A stretch of 39,705 nucleotides of DNA from Nemertoderma westbladi (GCA_032718475.1 JAUCBJ010003400.1:1-39705), one strand, 5' to 3'; counted from the first letter of the stretch, positions 20,216 through 30,340 are shown. A program made the numbers and translations. Notes: generated from the letters alone by a model not told the origin.

Positions 20216-20724
20216 TCCAAAGGCTACTCCTGTCCAGTTTATCGATATCCTCTGGTGTTAGCTCCAACCAAGAAGTTTGTTCCCTGGCATCCATGGTTTT
20301 ATCTGTTTATCGAGGTTCAATCAATCACTGCACCATGTTATGTCTTGTACCGCGGGTAAATGAACTAGGCGGTCAGATAGCGTATATTATAAAACAATAT
20401 GATAATAATATGTTATATGTCCGTATTGTTAATATCGTAATAATATATATCATATCACAGTTTCATATCAGAACTCTATTATAGACAAGGTTATTACTAT
20501 TATTGTTTATTATTATTATGTGTATTATTAGAAAGCACTATAATAGTGCTAATAGGCCTACCTATACGGTACTCTATCACCAGGCATAGGCAATTAGGGT
20601 GGAGTGAAAAACAGTTTTTTTCGCCAATCCCTTTGGAACTTTCAATAAACGTGTTCCTATGTTCTGTAAGACATGTCAAAAAAGAAAAAGTTCTAAAACT
20701 TGTGGGAACACCTGGTACCAGAGG
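20216..20724. other. No gene recognised; flank of the transposon
   Basis: AT-rich stretches with short palindromes (for example CACTATAATAGTG near 20537). The true left end of the neighbouring transposon could lie in the last ~100 bases. Confidence 0.4.
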
Positions 20725-21181
20725 CTTTTTTGATGACTGTTCTAGAACATTTTGAGCAAAACGACGAATTGCGGTAGAACAAGTTCTACTGGTCGTACAT
20801 GCTTGATTTTGAGCTCATTTGAACCGCAAGCAACGATTTAGTGGGGGTAGATGCCACTTTCAAGGCTCCCTTGTCAATAGTTCTCGAAATATTAGAGATT
20901 TTTCATCGGCACTGGAAGGGCTTGTATATGTTCACAGTTTGAGAGAAATTACACTTTACTGTAGAACAAGTTATGTTGGCTGTACGTAGCTATTTTTATT
21001 TTTACTATGTTCATATGTGCGATTGTTACCCCGACCCCATGCATTGAACGAAATAAAAGTATATTATTATTATTTTATTATTGTTATTATACTAATAAAC
21101 AAACATATTGACTGAAAAAAACTATAACTATAAAAACTATACCAACATAAAACAATATTATTTACACTACGAACGTTTTTT

Positions 21182-23419
21182 TCATCTTAAAATGTTTTTT
21201 AGAGTCAAATTTTTGACGGTTGTACCTTGCTTTTTGCCATATACACGGACCATTTGGTCTTGTCTTTGAGTACCTGTAACTATTTTAGAAACATGGCTTA
21301 GTGTTTGAACATATCGTTCCACGGCCTGAGAATGGCATGGATATTGTTTCATGTAATGCGATTTTCCGATTTCAAAAAGTTCCTGTAATTCTTCTTTTGA
21401 AATTCCCACTGTTAGAGGTGGTTCTGTAATTGAGTTCTTCCACCAATCAATGAGTTCGTAGTATTCTGTTGCATTGAGGTTTATTTTTGGTACTTCGAAT
21501 TTTCGGATTATAGTAGATGTAATATTTTTTCTTGAACGTAGAATCCGTTGTACCGCAAGGCTTCTAACTATAGCTCGCTCATCAAACAACATGGCTAACA
21601 ATATATTTTCTGAATGACAGAAGAATGCATTTCTGAGAATTACAGGATCAACAATTTTCTTCTGGTCATCCGATAAATATCTACTCAATTGAATAAATAA
21701 GAAGTAGTTTTGAGTCCCGTCGGTGATTTTGTGGTTAATCTTTACGGTAAACCAAACTGGAGCATATACCATAATTATATAGGTGACTAAATCAACTAGG
21801 GTCTTACTAGGGTGCTGTGTACTAATATATAAACGACAAAGTCGATTCGCTTTAGTAAGCCAGCGAGCATTTGTAACATTACCAGGCATCAGTTTGGCTA
21901 GTTTTTCATTACAAAATCCACTACCAATTGCCGAAACAATCTTACATAAATACATTTGATCAGTGGATAATCTTTTCTCAAGATTAGCACTAACAGACGG
22001 CATATTTGGTGATACTATAGGGGTATACTGGACAACTTCTAGTGAAGTCAGATCAGCAGACATCATGGCCTTAGCGAGTGGACCTGTCCAACTTGATGGC
22101 CCACTTGTCTCTCCATCCAAACCCTCCAATAAATGTTTGAACGGGAGTTCATTAGCATGAAGTAAGCAGATACTCCACTGTAATGGTCTACCCAATTTTC
22201 TTTCCATTCTATGTATGATTCCACCTTTATGCCCTGTATTACTGTTAGTTCCATCAGCTCCAATTACTTTAAGATTAGTTAAATCTATATTGTTTTGCAG
22301 GAAGAATTCAAGCATTGATTTAGTGACATCATCAGCCTTTCCAGTACTTGGTGCAATATGTCCCAGATACACAGAGTTCGGTTCAGCTATCAGTACCTCA
22401 GGTCCCTCAGTCTTTAATTTAACCCCACCAGTTTCTGAATCTACGTAAATAGTTTTATCGTTTCGACCGTCATAGTAAAGTCCAGTAATATTATTTATCT
22501 CATTTTTACCATAGTCATTTCGAAGTTGCTGCCTTGATCGCTGTATTTTGCTTCTATCTATTACAGCTGATTCCTCAGGTGTATCAAGAAGATCACACAT
22601 AGTTGCGGAGGCAATAGAGGCAACAATACGATCACTGATCCCATGGAGCTCTGCCTCTCTCGCCACAGTTGGCAAGAGAGTATAATTCCGTTTTGTTGAT
22701 GTTACATTCCTTAAAGAAGTATACCCTTTGCAAGATGTCTTATCCCACTCCATATTTGCATCTGAAGTTGTTTCATCTACCGGCACTAAGACTGTTTCTG
22801 TTTCATATATCTCTGAGGATGCTGGGTTACATTCCAGATTTATTTTCATGTTTTTTGCAGCATATTGTTCATATGATATCTTTCTTTTGTAAAGAGCCAT
22901 GGTTCGTCTGGTTGTGTCAGTATCAACCTCGCCTATCCTCATTTGCCTGTGACTTCTCTGATCTATTAAAAACGAAATCTCTCGGGCTGGAACCTTGTGT
23001 GCTGGCTGGCAACTACATGTGCCACTAACTAAGTCACATCGACATAAAACTACTTCAAACAGCAGCTTAAATTCATCGTTGAGTAAACGAACTCTCTCTT
23101 GGTAGAATGGTTTTTCCTTCCTTTCAGGCGAATATTTTTCAAGGATACGGCACTCCTCACGTTTTAATACAATCTTTTTAACTATCCCTTTCAATGTAAT
23201 TGTTGGTATTGATGCTCTTTTATAAACATCAATAATGTCTTTGCCTACAACTAAAGCAACATCCCTCACATTAGGATCCTTACTCGTAACTTGATTTATC
23301 TTCATTTGAGATTGAATAAAACTAAAATGCTGTAATACTTCGCCATTACTGGGGAGCTGATTCTCCTTAAGTTTGGTAGCATATCCATAAAGATGTACTG
23401 TCGCCTTTCTGGTTGCCAT
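21182..23419 (-). CDS. Putative transposase, intronless, 745 residues
   Basis: The ATG at 23417-23419 follows an in-frame TGA two codons upstream. The frame is intact to 21182 and lies between long inverted repeats. Features by residue: a Cys cluster CRCDLVSGTCSC (126-137) that could bind zinc; YYDGRNDKT with D317; VIGADGTNSNTG with D389; a CLLH motif (418-421) in SICLLHANELPFKHLL; a VTNARW motif (W520); RNAFFCHSENILLAML (596-611); and a C-terminal CHSQAVERY with E701. The order D, D, CxxH, RW, E resembles the RNase H-fold catalytic core of hAT transposases, although overall sequence is far from canonical hAT and no BED finger or dimerisation domain is obvious. I recall similar proteins as an uncharacterised, multi-copy family in invertebrates; this is memory, not a search. 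The likely role is cut-and-paste transposition of its own element. Confidence 0.75.
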   Translation of the reverse strand: MATRKATVHLYGYATKLKENQLPSNGEVLQHFSFIQSQMKINQVTSKDPNVRDVALVVGKDIIDVYKRASIPTITLKGIVKKIVLKREECRILEKYSPERKEKPFYQERVRLLNDEFKLLFEVVLCRCDLVSGTCSCQPAHKVPAREISFLIDQRSHRQMRIGEVDTDTTRRTMALYKRKISYEQYAAKNMKINLECNPASSEIYETETVLVPVDETTSDANMEWDKTSCKGYTSLRNVTSTKRNYTLLPTVAREAELHGISDRIVASIASATMCDLLDTPEESAVIDRSKIQRSRQQLRNDYGKNEINNITGLYYDGRNDKTIYVDSETGGVKLKTEGPEVLIAEPNSVYLGHIAPSTGKADDVTKSMLEFFLQNNIDLTNLKVIGADGTNSNTGHKGGIIHRMERKLGRPLQWSICLLHANELPFKHLLEGLDGETSGPSSWTGPLAKAMMSADLTSLEVVQYTPIVSPNMPSVSANLEKRLSTDQMYLCKIVSAIGSGFCNEKLAKLMPGNVTNARWLTKANRLCRLYISTQHPSKTLVDLVTYIIMVYAPVWFTVKINHKITDGTQNYFLFIQLSRYLSDDQKKIVDPVILRNAFFCHSENILLAMLFDERAIVRSLAVQRILRSRKNITSTIIRKFEVPKINLNATEYYELIDWWKNSITEPPLTVGISKEELQELFEIGKSHYMKQYPCHSQAVERYVQTLSHVSKIVTGTQRQDQMVRVYGKKQGTTVKNLTLKNILR

Positions 23420-23571
23420 TAGTCACATAAAATAATAATTGAAACTGAAACTAAATATAGGCTAGAGTTCCGTTCGAGCCAGCATTTTTGATAGCATAGA
23501 TAGATTACTAACATTTCCTCGTTTTCCCTTGGGGTTTCGTTTATTCTTTAGGCTAGGGTTCGTTGGTCAGA

Positions 23572-23715
23572 CCCAAACCCTAATTAAAAGTGTTATATAG
23601 CCCTATCCCTAAGTCAATGCCCTTCGGGCCAATAGCAATACGTCCGAAATTCCACAAAATTAGAGCGTCATGACTTAGGGTTAGGGTTATATAACACTTT
23701 TAATTAGGGTTTGGG
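23572..23715. repeat. 45-bp inverted repeat upstream of the transposase gene
   Basis: 23572-23616 and 23671-23715 are inverted copies with two mismatches in 45 bases (CCCAAACCCTAATTAAAAGT at the outer ends), separated by 54 bases. The right arm reads TTAGGGTTAGGGTT, two telomere-like units. It may be a nested miniature element or a structural part of the transposon's 5' region. Confidence 0.9.
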
Positions 23716-24474
23716 CCGCCATACTGTAACCTGGGCGTTTTACGGACAGTGCCAGAAAATGGCCGTTACATACCATAGTAATGCCATTATTATTACAAAT
23801 AAGCATGAAAAAAAAGCAACAAAAAAGCATGAAAAATTGTTGAAAAAAAACAACGAAAATGTTGGCACATACGGAACTGTTCCCTAAATATATATTCTGT
23901 ACTGCATACTGCAGGGACTACTGTGCCTACCAACACGGTAACTGAACTGTCAGATGTTGCTAATTGTAGTGTTACTAATCTTGCTGCCTAGCAACGTAAT
24001 CAGCTGATTCTTTGTTCATCAGGGGGAATGGTGTGGGGCAAGCTAGGCAGTAACGGTGAGCCTTAACAGACAATTATAATTGGTAAATAGGGTCAAATTT
24101 CAATAATATATAATAATAATAAATAAAGATGGATGGATAAACGTACGGACAGACAGACTTGAAATTTTACCTTATTAACTAATAATAATCGGGTGCGAAG
24201 GCACACCCTTACTGCGCGACGCCCCACGAACGTGTTTGTTTATAGTATAATAAAAATGTTGTACTTATTCATACAAGCATTACTATTAGTGCCGATTAAT
24301 AATGTCCAATATTTCGAGAACTATTGACAATGGGGTCTCCCCCACTCTCTACCCCCACTAAATCGTTGCTTGCGGTTCAAATGAGCCCAAAATCAAGCAT
24401 GTACGACCAGTAGAACTTGTTCTACCGCAAAACATCGTTTTGCTCAAAATGTTCTAGAACAGCCATCAAAAAAT

Positions 24475-24872
24475 CTATATTCAACTTGCACCACAACTAA
24501 TCCTTTGCATATCGGTGATAATTCAGCAATGAAACTGATTTTGATAAATCGTGCATTGGTTCTGGTATGACATTTGGTTTATTATAGAGTGAAAACTATC
24601 AATAGACAGATACATATCTATAATGTCCATTGACATGAAAGTGATGCTATGTAAGGGACCCTCTGGTAGATAATGCTTAACGGGGGCAGATTCTGAGATG
24701 TAGTAGGACATAATCTGGAGGTGAGGTTGTATAATGGAGTTAGTTAACGATCGAGCTAACGATCCATATGTCAATAGGATGAGGCACTTGGAATTTTTAA
24801 TAAAAATTCGATTAAAAATTCGAAAATTTAATTATCATACTAATTTACTCATCGTTTATTGACTGGACGTAT
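24475..24872. other. No gene recognised
   Basis: Unique-looking sequence between the transposon and the 50-bp array; an 83-codon minus-strand frame (24523-24774) has no recognisable motifs. Confidence 0.4.
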
Positions 24873-26208
24873 AAAGGGCACATATAGGACGTACAATTAA
24901 AAGGATGGATTAAAACCATACGAAAGGGCACATATAGGACGTACAATTAAAAGTATGGATTAAAACCATACGAAAGGGCACATATATGACGTACAATTAA
25001 AAGTATGGATTAAGACCCCGGTAGCGCTACTTCAATATTTTTTTGCAAAAATTTTTTTTTAATTCATCGAGAGCAGATTTTTATCAAGATTCCAAATTTG
25101 AAAACCATTTAGCAAGATCTGTCTTACTTCTCGAGATATTGCTGTCTGTCCGTTTTACTGTCGGTTTGTCCGTCAGTATGTCTGTCCGTCAATAAAAAAC
25201 ATACGATCTGTCTAAAAAATTCCCTGTATGGGTTTTCGTGGTCGGTGACTTCATTTCTGATGTCATTAATTAAATTTGGCCTCGTCGGTTCTGTCTGTAT
25301 GCCTGTCAGTCTGTTTGTCAAAATATAACCGACAGTCTGACAGCAAAACAGACAATTTGGAAGTCATCAAATGTTAAAATTGACACTCGAAATGAATTCT
25401 GCGACCAGGAAAACCCCTATAGTTAAACGTTTAGCTCAATGCTGTGCCTTTTTCTAATATTTGACAGACAGACAAGTCGGATGGTCAGAAAGACCGACAG
25501 ACAGACATACAGACAAACTAGATTTCATTAAAATTGAAAACAATTTTTGCGCGGGAAGGTTCAAATTTTAAAGGCAATTATCTCGGAATGGTATTTTTTG
25601 GCCTAAAAATAGCTTCAGACAATTAAATTTTCAATAAATTTTCAAAAATTTTTCTCAGAGGGGTTCTCTGATGTGCTCTCTTCAGATATCTCGATCTCGA
25701 ATTTTGATTATTTTATTCCAATATGGAAATAAATGGCCAAAATTGAATAAAATGTTGATAATTTTTAATTTGTCAAAATTAAACAATAAACAAAAACAAA
25801 AAACAGCACCAAAATGACAATTGTTAATTAATTTTCGAAATTTTACTTTGAGATATCGAAAGAGCAAACATTTTTAATGCGATTTGAAAAATTAGAAAGA
25901 AAAATACTCAAGATTGAATCTGCTGAATGTTTTTGGATTTTTGTTCAAAAATTTGTCAATATTTTTCCAAATTTTTGAAAAATTTGAATTTTTTATTTTT
26001 ATTCATAATTACAAATCTTCCATTGACCTTCATACAAAGTTATGGTCGTTTCTGACAATGAGAAGTTGCTCTAACAAGTCAATATAAAAATTATGTCCAT
26101 GTAGCGCTACCGGGGCCTTAAAACCATACAGACGACGGATATGGACGTACAAAGGGCACACACACATAGGACATACAATTAAAAGTATGGATTAAAACCA
26201 TACGAAAG
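24873..26208. repeat. 50-bp tandem array interrupted by a transposon
   Basis: Units begin AAAGGGCACATATAGGACGT at 24873, 24923 and 24973. The third breaks off at its TTAA (25010-25013), and the array resumes after 26117 with the matching remainder and one further unit from 26151 to 26204. Confidence 0.9.
25014..26117. mobile_element. Non-autonomous transposon, 1104 bp, TTAA target duplication
   Basis: The left end GACCCCGGTAGCGCTAC and the right end GTAGCGCTACCGGGGCC are inverted copies with one mismatch in 17 bases. TTAA lies directly outside both ends (25010-25013 and 26118-26121). The uninterrupted sister units of the surrounding array contain GGATTAAAACC, so the pre-insertion site is visible. 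TTAA specificity is known for piggyBac and Kolobok elements; which one cannot be told here. The interior has GTCTGTCCG-rich and AT-rich low-complexity DNA and no plausible gene. Confidence 0.9.
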
Positions 26209-26604
26209 GAGAAAGAGGAGATCCATTACTTATATATTATTTTTAATTTATTTTATTATATTGGTGTGAATTTACTAACACATATATTTATATAATATGG
26301 TATATAATTTGAATTTTATATTTTAGATATATTTTAGATTTTATTTAGAGGTTTTAGAGGTACCAATCAGTATTAAAATAAGACCAATATGAAATTTTTG
26401 AAAGGGATGAATTTAAAACAAATAAAATAAAAAATATTGAAGAAAAATAAACCAAATAAATAAATAAATAAAATAAAGAAAAAGAAAAATAATGTTGAAA
26501 AAAATTTTTGATATGCAGCCTAAGTAGATCGATAGACTCGCATCTATATATAAATGAGTTAAATGATATCACGGACGGACAGGCACAGAGTTTAAAGAAT
26601 AAGC
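26209..26604. other. No gene; AT-rich simple sequence
   Basis: TA-rich and AAATAAATAAA-type sequence. The 72-codon minus-strand frame at 26354-26572 is rich in Phe, Tyr, Ile and Leu because of base composition only. Confidence 0.5.
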
Positions 26605-26694
26605 TTAACCCTATTAGTACCGGGCTATAAAATGTTGTACAAATACCGGGGGGGGGGGGGGGGGGGGGGTCATATTGATGTTTAATAGGGTTAA
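26605..26694. mobile_element. Miniature piggyBac-like element, 82 bp between TTAA sites
   Basis: TTAA at 26605-26608 and 26691-26694 flank an 82-base segment starting CCCTATTA and ending TAATAGGG. The TTAA duplication with CCC-starting ends is the piggyBac signature. It includes CCGGGCTATAAAATG and a run of 22 G at 26648-26669, and has no coding capacity. Confidence 0.75.
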
Positions 26695-26704
26695 CATACG
26701 ACTG

Positions 26705-27192
26705 CGGAATGGCTGAGAGAGTCTGACGGCGTTAGTATGGCTGAGAGAGTCTGATGGCGTTAGTATGGCTGAGAGAGTCTGATGGCGTTAGTATGGCTGA
26801 GAGAGTCTGACGGCGTTAGTATGGCTGAGAGAGTCTGATGGCGTTAGTATGGCTGAGAGAGTCTGATGGCGTTAGTATGGCTGAGAGAGTCTGATCTGAT
26901 GGTGTGAGATTGGCTGAGAGAGTCTGATGGCGTTAGTATGGCTGAGAGAGTCTGACGGCGTTAGTATGGCTGAGAGAGTCTGATGGCGTTAGTATGGCTG
27001 AGAGAGTCTGATGGCGTTAGTATGGCTGAGAGAGTCTGACGGCGTTAGTATGGCTGAGAGAGTCTGATCTGATGGTGTGAGATTGGCTGAGAGAGTCTGA
27101 TGGTGTGAGATTGGCTGAGAGAGTCTGATGGCGTTAGTATGGCTGAGAGAGTCTGATGGCGTTAGTATGGCTGAGAGAGTCTGATGGCGTTG
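26705..27192. repeat. 28-bp minisatellite, about 17 copies
   Basis: The unit is TATGGCTGAGAGAGTCTGAT plus GGCGTTAG (28 bases), with a TGATCTGATGGTGTGAGATT variant at about 26893 and 27066. The minus-strand frame at 26989-27195 simply reads the repeat. Confidence 0.95.
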
Positions 27193-27268
27193 CAATACTT
27201 GGTCATATCATAGTAGGTTGTGACGGTTGAATGGTTGTTCTTGAGCATATCGTGATAGATTTGGAAGC

Positions 27269-28654
27269 TTAATGTACTCTGAAAGAAAAAAATACATAGA
27301 TATATGTATATGTAAATGGTAGTTCTCTGAAGGTGTCAGTTGTAGCTGTAAGAGCCGACTTAATAGGAAGAGTACAATTTTGAGACATTTTATATCCCTG
27401 TTGGGAAGCCGGTTGAACAACCTGAAACTGAGAATCAGAAACAGAAACAGGGGTACCTTTGGCTGAAGCAACACAAACTGGTACGGAATCACCTTTTACA
27501 GGGGGTACATTTATTGTATTGAATAGAACGGTACAATTTTCTAAAGGATATGCCAACCCTGGCTGGGGCCGCTGGGGTATGATTACAGATTGGCTAATAC
27601 TCTGCGGTAGTGGAAAATTTGAAAAAGTTTCGGAATCTGAAAGAGATTGCAAATCAGTATTAGCCATTGAGTAGGAATGGAATTCTTGGGTTGACATATT
27701 TGAAGAAAATGATGGAAGAAAAATTGATTGTACCGACGAAATAGTATGCCCCGACTGACCTCCCATAAATAAGTTAAATGTTTCTTTATTACAGGTTGTC
27801 ATTGGATTTGAGGGACCTGAGAATGGGAAAGATCCAAAGCTAGGTAAATGTTCTGAAATAGAGAAAGATTCTGAGATAGATACAGATTCGGAAATTGATT
27901 GGTTTACATGTTGTGAATCTGAATAAGGTTCTAGGTTGGTAAAATGTTCTGAATCTAAAAATAGTTCTGAATTAATTGATGGTGAAATGTTCGTAATCTG
28001 ATACATCTAAGGGTCTGAATCTGAAAGAGGTTCCGAGTTAGTTAAAGGTTCTGAATCTGGAAATTAATCTGAGGAAGGAAATGGTTCTGAATCTGAAAGG
28101 TTAATGGGTTCAGAATCTGTAAAAGGTTCTGAGATAGGGAACAATTCTGAATCTGATGCATCTAAAGGTTCTGAATCTGAAAGAAGTTCTGAATCTGAAA
28201 GAGGTTCTGAATTTGATGCAAAAGGTTCTGAATCTGAAAAAGGTTCTGAATCTGAAAGTGGTCCTCTGAATCTGATAGTGGTTCTGAATCTGATACATCT
28301 AAAGGTTCTGAATCTGAAAAAGGTTCTGAAACTGAAAGTGGTTCTGAATCTGATGCAAAAGGTTCTGAATCTGAAAAAGGTTCTGAATCTGATACATCTA
28401 AAGGTTAGTTCTGAATAAGGAAATGGTTATGAATCTGAAAGGTCTTTGGGTTTTGAGTCAGAAAAAGGGTCCGAGATAGGGGAAGATTGGGGAGATTCAA
28501 TGTTAGGTCCCCCCATAAAAGGGTTGGGAGGTGTTTCAACTCTGCATAAAGTAGACCTAAAGGGGGGGTGTAATTTCTTTGTCTGAATGACCTGTGTCTT
28601 CGTTAGGTCGTAAGCGTAAGGTTCTGATAATAGAATATTAATACGAGCTGGCAT
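27269..28654 (-). pseudogene. Decayed Ser/Asp/Glu/Pro-rich reading frame of unknown function
   Basis: From a possible ATG at 28654 the frame runs 75 codons and includes PFMGGPNIESPQSS, then meets a stop. Next comes an array of SDSEPF-type hexapeptides (about 28430-28010) read in changing frames, with further stops (one directly before the Met at 28006). Then 28006-27269 gives 245 codons rich in Ser with SDSE and SISE motifs and a second NLFMGGQSG motif. The two FMGG motifs and the shared SDSEP composition suggest one ancestral gene whose repeat has slipped out of frame. Its last codons run into TTTTTTTCTTTCAG, a good splice acceptor on this strand, so the end of this ORF may be intronic. I do not recognise the family. 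Confidence 0.4.
28015..28412. repeat. 18-bp degenerate repeat (GGTTCTGAATCTGAAA)
   Basis: GGTTCTGAATCTGAAA-type units of 15-18 bases are repeated about 20 times, with GATGCATCTAAA and GATACATCTAAA inserts. The plus strand reads Gly-Ser-Glu-Ser-Glu and the minus strand Ser-Asp-Ser-Glu-Pro-Phe. Confidence 0.9.
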
Positions 28655-28747
28655 AATCAGGATTTAGTAATTTTAAGTCCTCAAAAGCAATGCTTTCATT
28701 TATTTCAGCCATTTGCATTAGAGAACTACTTTCACAACCATTTGCAG

Positions 28748-28817
28748 GACCTTGGGAGACACACCCTCAGCACTTTGTGGTAACATCTACAGTGAGGAAC
28801 TAATTCGCAAAATCGAG
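28748..28817 (+). CDS. Possible short host exon
   Basis: CAACCATTTGCAG precedes and GAG/GTGAGA follows this 70-base stretch; the donor is close to consensus. One frame is open through it and reads TLGDTPSALCGNIYSEEL. An alternative acceptor, TTTCATTTATTTCAG, ends at about 28708 and would open a different frame. No family is recognised. Confidence 0.2.
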
Positions 28818-28962
28818 GTGAGACTAAATAACTACACTTCCTCCACTCCTAGAGAAACTATGATCAGTTCTGATGACGAAATATTTGGAACACCACCAGA
28901 AACACTAATATTCCCACTCTATAATATCAGTTCACTGAACATCAACAAAGTTGAAAGAACGA

Positions 28963-29515
28963 CAGAATTCCCCCTTTCCAGTATGGTAAGCGCGAGTTCT
29001 CTCGCCAACAAACCCGGCAACTTAATGCTGGTTTATTGGACGCCAACGAGGTTCAAAGTTCAACGGATTTCACCCTTTCCGGTATGGTAAGAGCCAAGTT
29101 CACTCACCAACGAACCCGGCAACATAATGCCGTTTTATCGGATGCCAACGAGGTTCAAACTTCAATAGAATTCACCCCTTCCAGTATGGTAAGAGCCAAG
29201 TTCATTCACGAATGACCTGGCAACATAACGTCGGTTTATTGGATGCCAATGAGGCTCAAAGTTCAATGGAATTCACCCCTTCCGGTACAGTAAGAGCCGA
29301 GTTCTCTCGCCAATGAACCCGGCAAAATAATACTGCTTTAGCGGATGCCAATGAGTTTCAAAGTTCAACAGAATTGACCCCTTCCAGTACAGTAAGAGTT
29401 GAGTTCTCTCACCAACGAACCCAGAAAGATAACGCCGGTTTATCGGACGCCAATGAGGTTCAATGTTGAACAGAAGTCCTCCCATACAATATGATGAAAA
29501 CAGCGTTCTCTCACC
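28963..29515. repeat. 101-bp tandem repeat, five to six copies
   Basis: Units begin (C/T)(A/G)GAATTCACCCCTTCC at about 28963, 29064, 29166, 29267, 29368 and 29471. Each carries TATGGTAAGAGCC or TACAGTAAGAGCC, then AACGAACCCGGCAA, GGATGCCAA and GAGGTTCAAAGTTCAA. The last copy is strongly diverged. No gene is supported by the short frames across it. Confidence 0.9.
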
Positions 29516-30340
29516 AGTCAATTAAAAAAAAAACACAAATATTTTACCCCACCAAACTAAGACAACATGAACCCCCAAAAAAACATAACAATGATCATTC
29601 CATGGTGAACTCCAACAGAAAAACTATCTACCATAATAGTTCTATTAAGCATGTATGTCGAGGAGACCCGATTTTGGGGTGGCAGAAGAGGGAGAACCAA
29701 TTCCTGGTGAGTTGGAATTGGCGGAGAGAGTGTGGCGAAGAATAAGAGGACGTATAGGGGGGCAGTGGGAGAATGCCTTCTGGAAAGAATCGATGGAAGA
29801 TCAAGGGGGACATTAGAGTTTAGTCGTCCAATATTTTGGACTGAGGGGGGTGGGAATGAGGGCGAGACGCCCTTCCCACACAAATAATTATTTAATTAAA
29901 ATAAATAATAAATAATTAAATAATAAATAAGTAGAAGTTAGATAGTAAGTAGAATTATTTAGAAGTATGAAAGTTAGTTAGATAGTAGAAGATAGTAAGA
30001 AGATAGTAAGTAGTAGTTAGAAGATAATAGAAAGTTAAGCTAGAAGTCGGCGGGTATAGGGAGCGTGGTATAAATATACCACGGGAGTAGAGGGTACGTA
30101 GTACCGAGTTAGATAGTTAGCAAGTTAGATTTAGATAAGGTAGATAGCACGATAGCACAGTATGGTAGCACAAGTACAGGAGCACAGAGATAGTGAGAGG
30201 AGCTGTTGGCGAGAGAGAAGTTAGAGTGCGATTCAGGTGTGGGGAGAGAGTAAGAGTGGGGAGAGAGTAAGAGCGGAGTTAGAGTGGAGTTGGGGGAGAG
30301 TTAGAGTGTGAAGTTAGAGTTTGAGAGAGATATTTAAAAA
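29516..30340. other. No gene; AT-rich then purine-rich sequence with a TATA-bearing palindrome
   Basis: 29516-29880 has overlapping frames on both strands and no recognisable product. 29880-30010 is TAA/AATA-rich and 30010-30340 is GA-rich. CGTGGTATAAATATACCACG at 30064-30083 is a perfect palindrome with two central bases unpaired. It contains TATAAATA and could be a promoter of the retroelement that follows, which is only an inference. Confidence 0.4.

Larger units (their letters stand above)
20725..24474 (-). mobile_element. Autonomous DNA transposon with ~210-bp inverted ends, unassigned superfamily
   Basis: 20725-20937 and 24257-24474 are inverted copies. Both contain CTGTTCTAGAACATTTTGAG, GCGGTAGAACAAGTTCTACT, CCGCAAGCAACGATTTAGTG and TCAATAGTTCTCGAAATATT in matching order; similarity fades at the inner side after CATCGGCACT. 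GTAGAACAAGTTCTAC (20774-20789) is a perfect palindrome, and a diverged second copy starts at 20961, as expected for transposase-binding subterminal repeats. The single long ORF between the ends is intact. Similarity stops sharply at 20725/24474, but I find no clear target duplication there, so the exact termini are uncertain. Confidence 0.8.

Noticed and set aside
21963-23028. Several plus-strand frames of 65-119 codons
   Set aside because: They lie opposite or out of frame with the intact transposase gene and have no recognisable motifs.
28104-28418. Plus-strand Gly-Ser-Glu repeat frame
   Set aside because: It is the other strand of the 18-bp array; the minus strand has the non-repetitive flanking segments, so it is the better coding candidate.
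29491-29883. Frames of 84-108 codons on both strands
   Set aside because: They overlap each other, show no domain and are not bounded by splice or start features.
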